A stretch of DNA of 64,000 nucleotides, taken from NCBI RefSeq assembly GCF_008630065.1, contig NZ_VWPL01000003.1, forward strand, positions 1-64,000, given 5' to 3'. Of this stretch, positions 63,995 through 64,000 are shown in pieces; the first letter of the stretch is position 1; each line of letters starts with the position of its first letter. This DNA is from Blastochloris sulfoviridis (GTDB lineage: Bacteria; Pseudomonadota; Alphaproteobacteria; Rhizobiales; Xanthobacteraceae). A model generated the notes under the pieces. That model made no database searches, was not told the origin of the DNA, and worked only from the letters and a program-made list of their open reading frames with translations. A program made the position numbers and the translations under genes.

Positions 63995-64000
63995 CGGACG

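Overview
The window is alphaproteobacterial (high GC, Rhizobiales-type palindromic intergenic repeats) and carries an almost complete purple-bacterial photosynthesis gene cluster. The reaction-centre cytochrome (PufC), the L, M and H subunits and the LH1 alpha/beta polypeptides are recognisably those of Blastochloris (formerly Rhodopseudomonas) viridis but not identical. I infer a Blastochloris species other than the B. viridis type sequence, hence a bacteriochlorophyll b phototroph.

Layout. 1-2.2 kb: broken insertion sequences (ISAzo13-, IS3- and IS630-like remnants). 2.2-10.95 kb, minus strand: superoperon bchCXYZ-pufBALMC ending in a strong terminator. 11.6-21.7 kb: crtE (minus), a DUF4239-like membrane protein, an unusual IspH-like protein, bchI-bchD-bchO, crtI-crtB. 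21.8-32.6 kb: an unknown small membrane protein, then divergent cbbR and a Calvin operon cbbLS-X-F-P-T-A-E with red-type (form IC) RuBisCO, set inside the photosynthesis cluster. 32.8-46.6 kb, minus strand: superoperon bchF-N-B-H-L-M-lhaA-puhA-B-C and puhE, where puhE has a C-terminal CobW_C-like extension. 46.7-54.3 kb, plus strand: aerR/ppaA, ppsR, bchG, a PucC-family transporter, bchP and menA.

54.5-62.4 kb leaves photosynthesis: an SDR, the trehalose operon otsA-otsB-GH15, a SWIB-domain protein, glucokinase, a small Sel1-type protein and tRNA-Ser(GCU). Immediately after the tRNA, a DUF4411 PIN-like / ImmA-IrrE pair runs off the right edge and looks like the start of a mobile island.

How it fits together. 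DPOR (BchLNB) and COR (BchXYZ), Mg-chelatase (BchIDH), BchM, BchC, BchF, BchG and BchP make and esterify the pigment; CrtE/B/I make the carotenoid backbone; PufBALMC and PuhA form RC-LH1, with LhaA, PuhB, PuhC and PuhE as assembly factors. MenA fits the menaquinone QA of the Blastochloris reaction centre. PpsR and AerR are the expected regulators, and TGT-N12-AC(A/G) sites overlap the -35 boxes in front of bchC, bchF and crtE. Not found here: pufQ, puc (LH2), crtC/D/F/A, bchE/acsF, bchJ/bciA, hemA.
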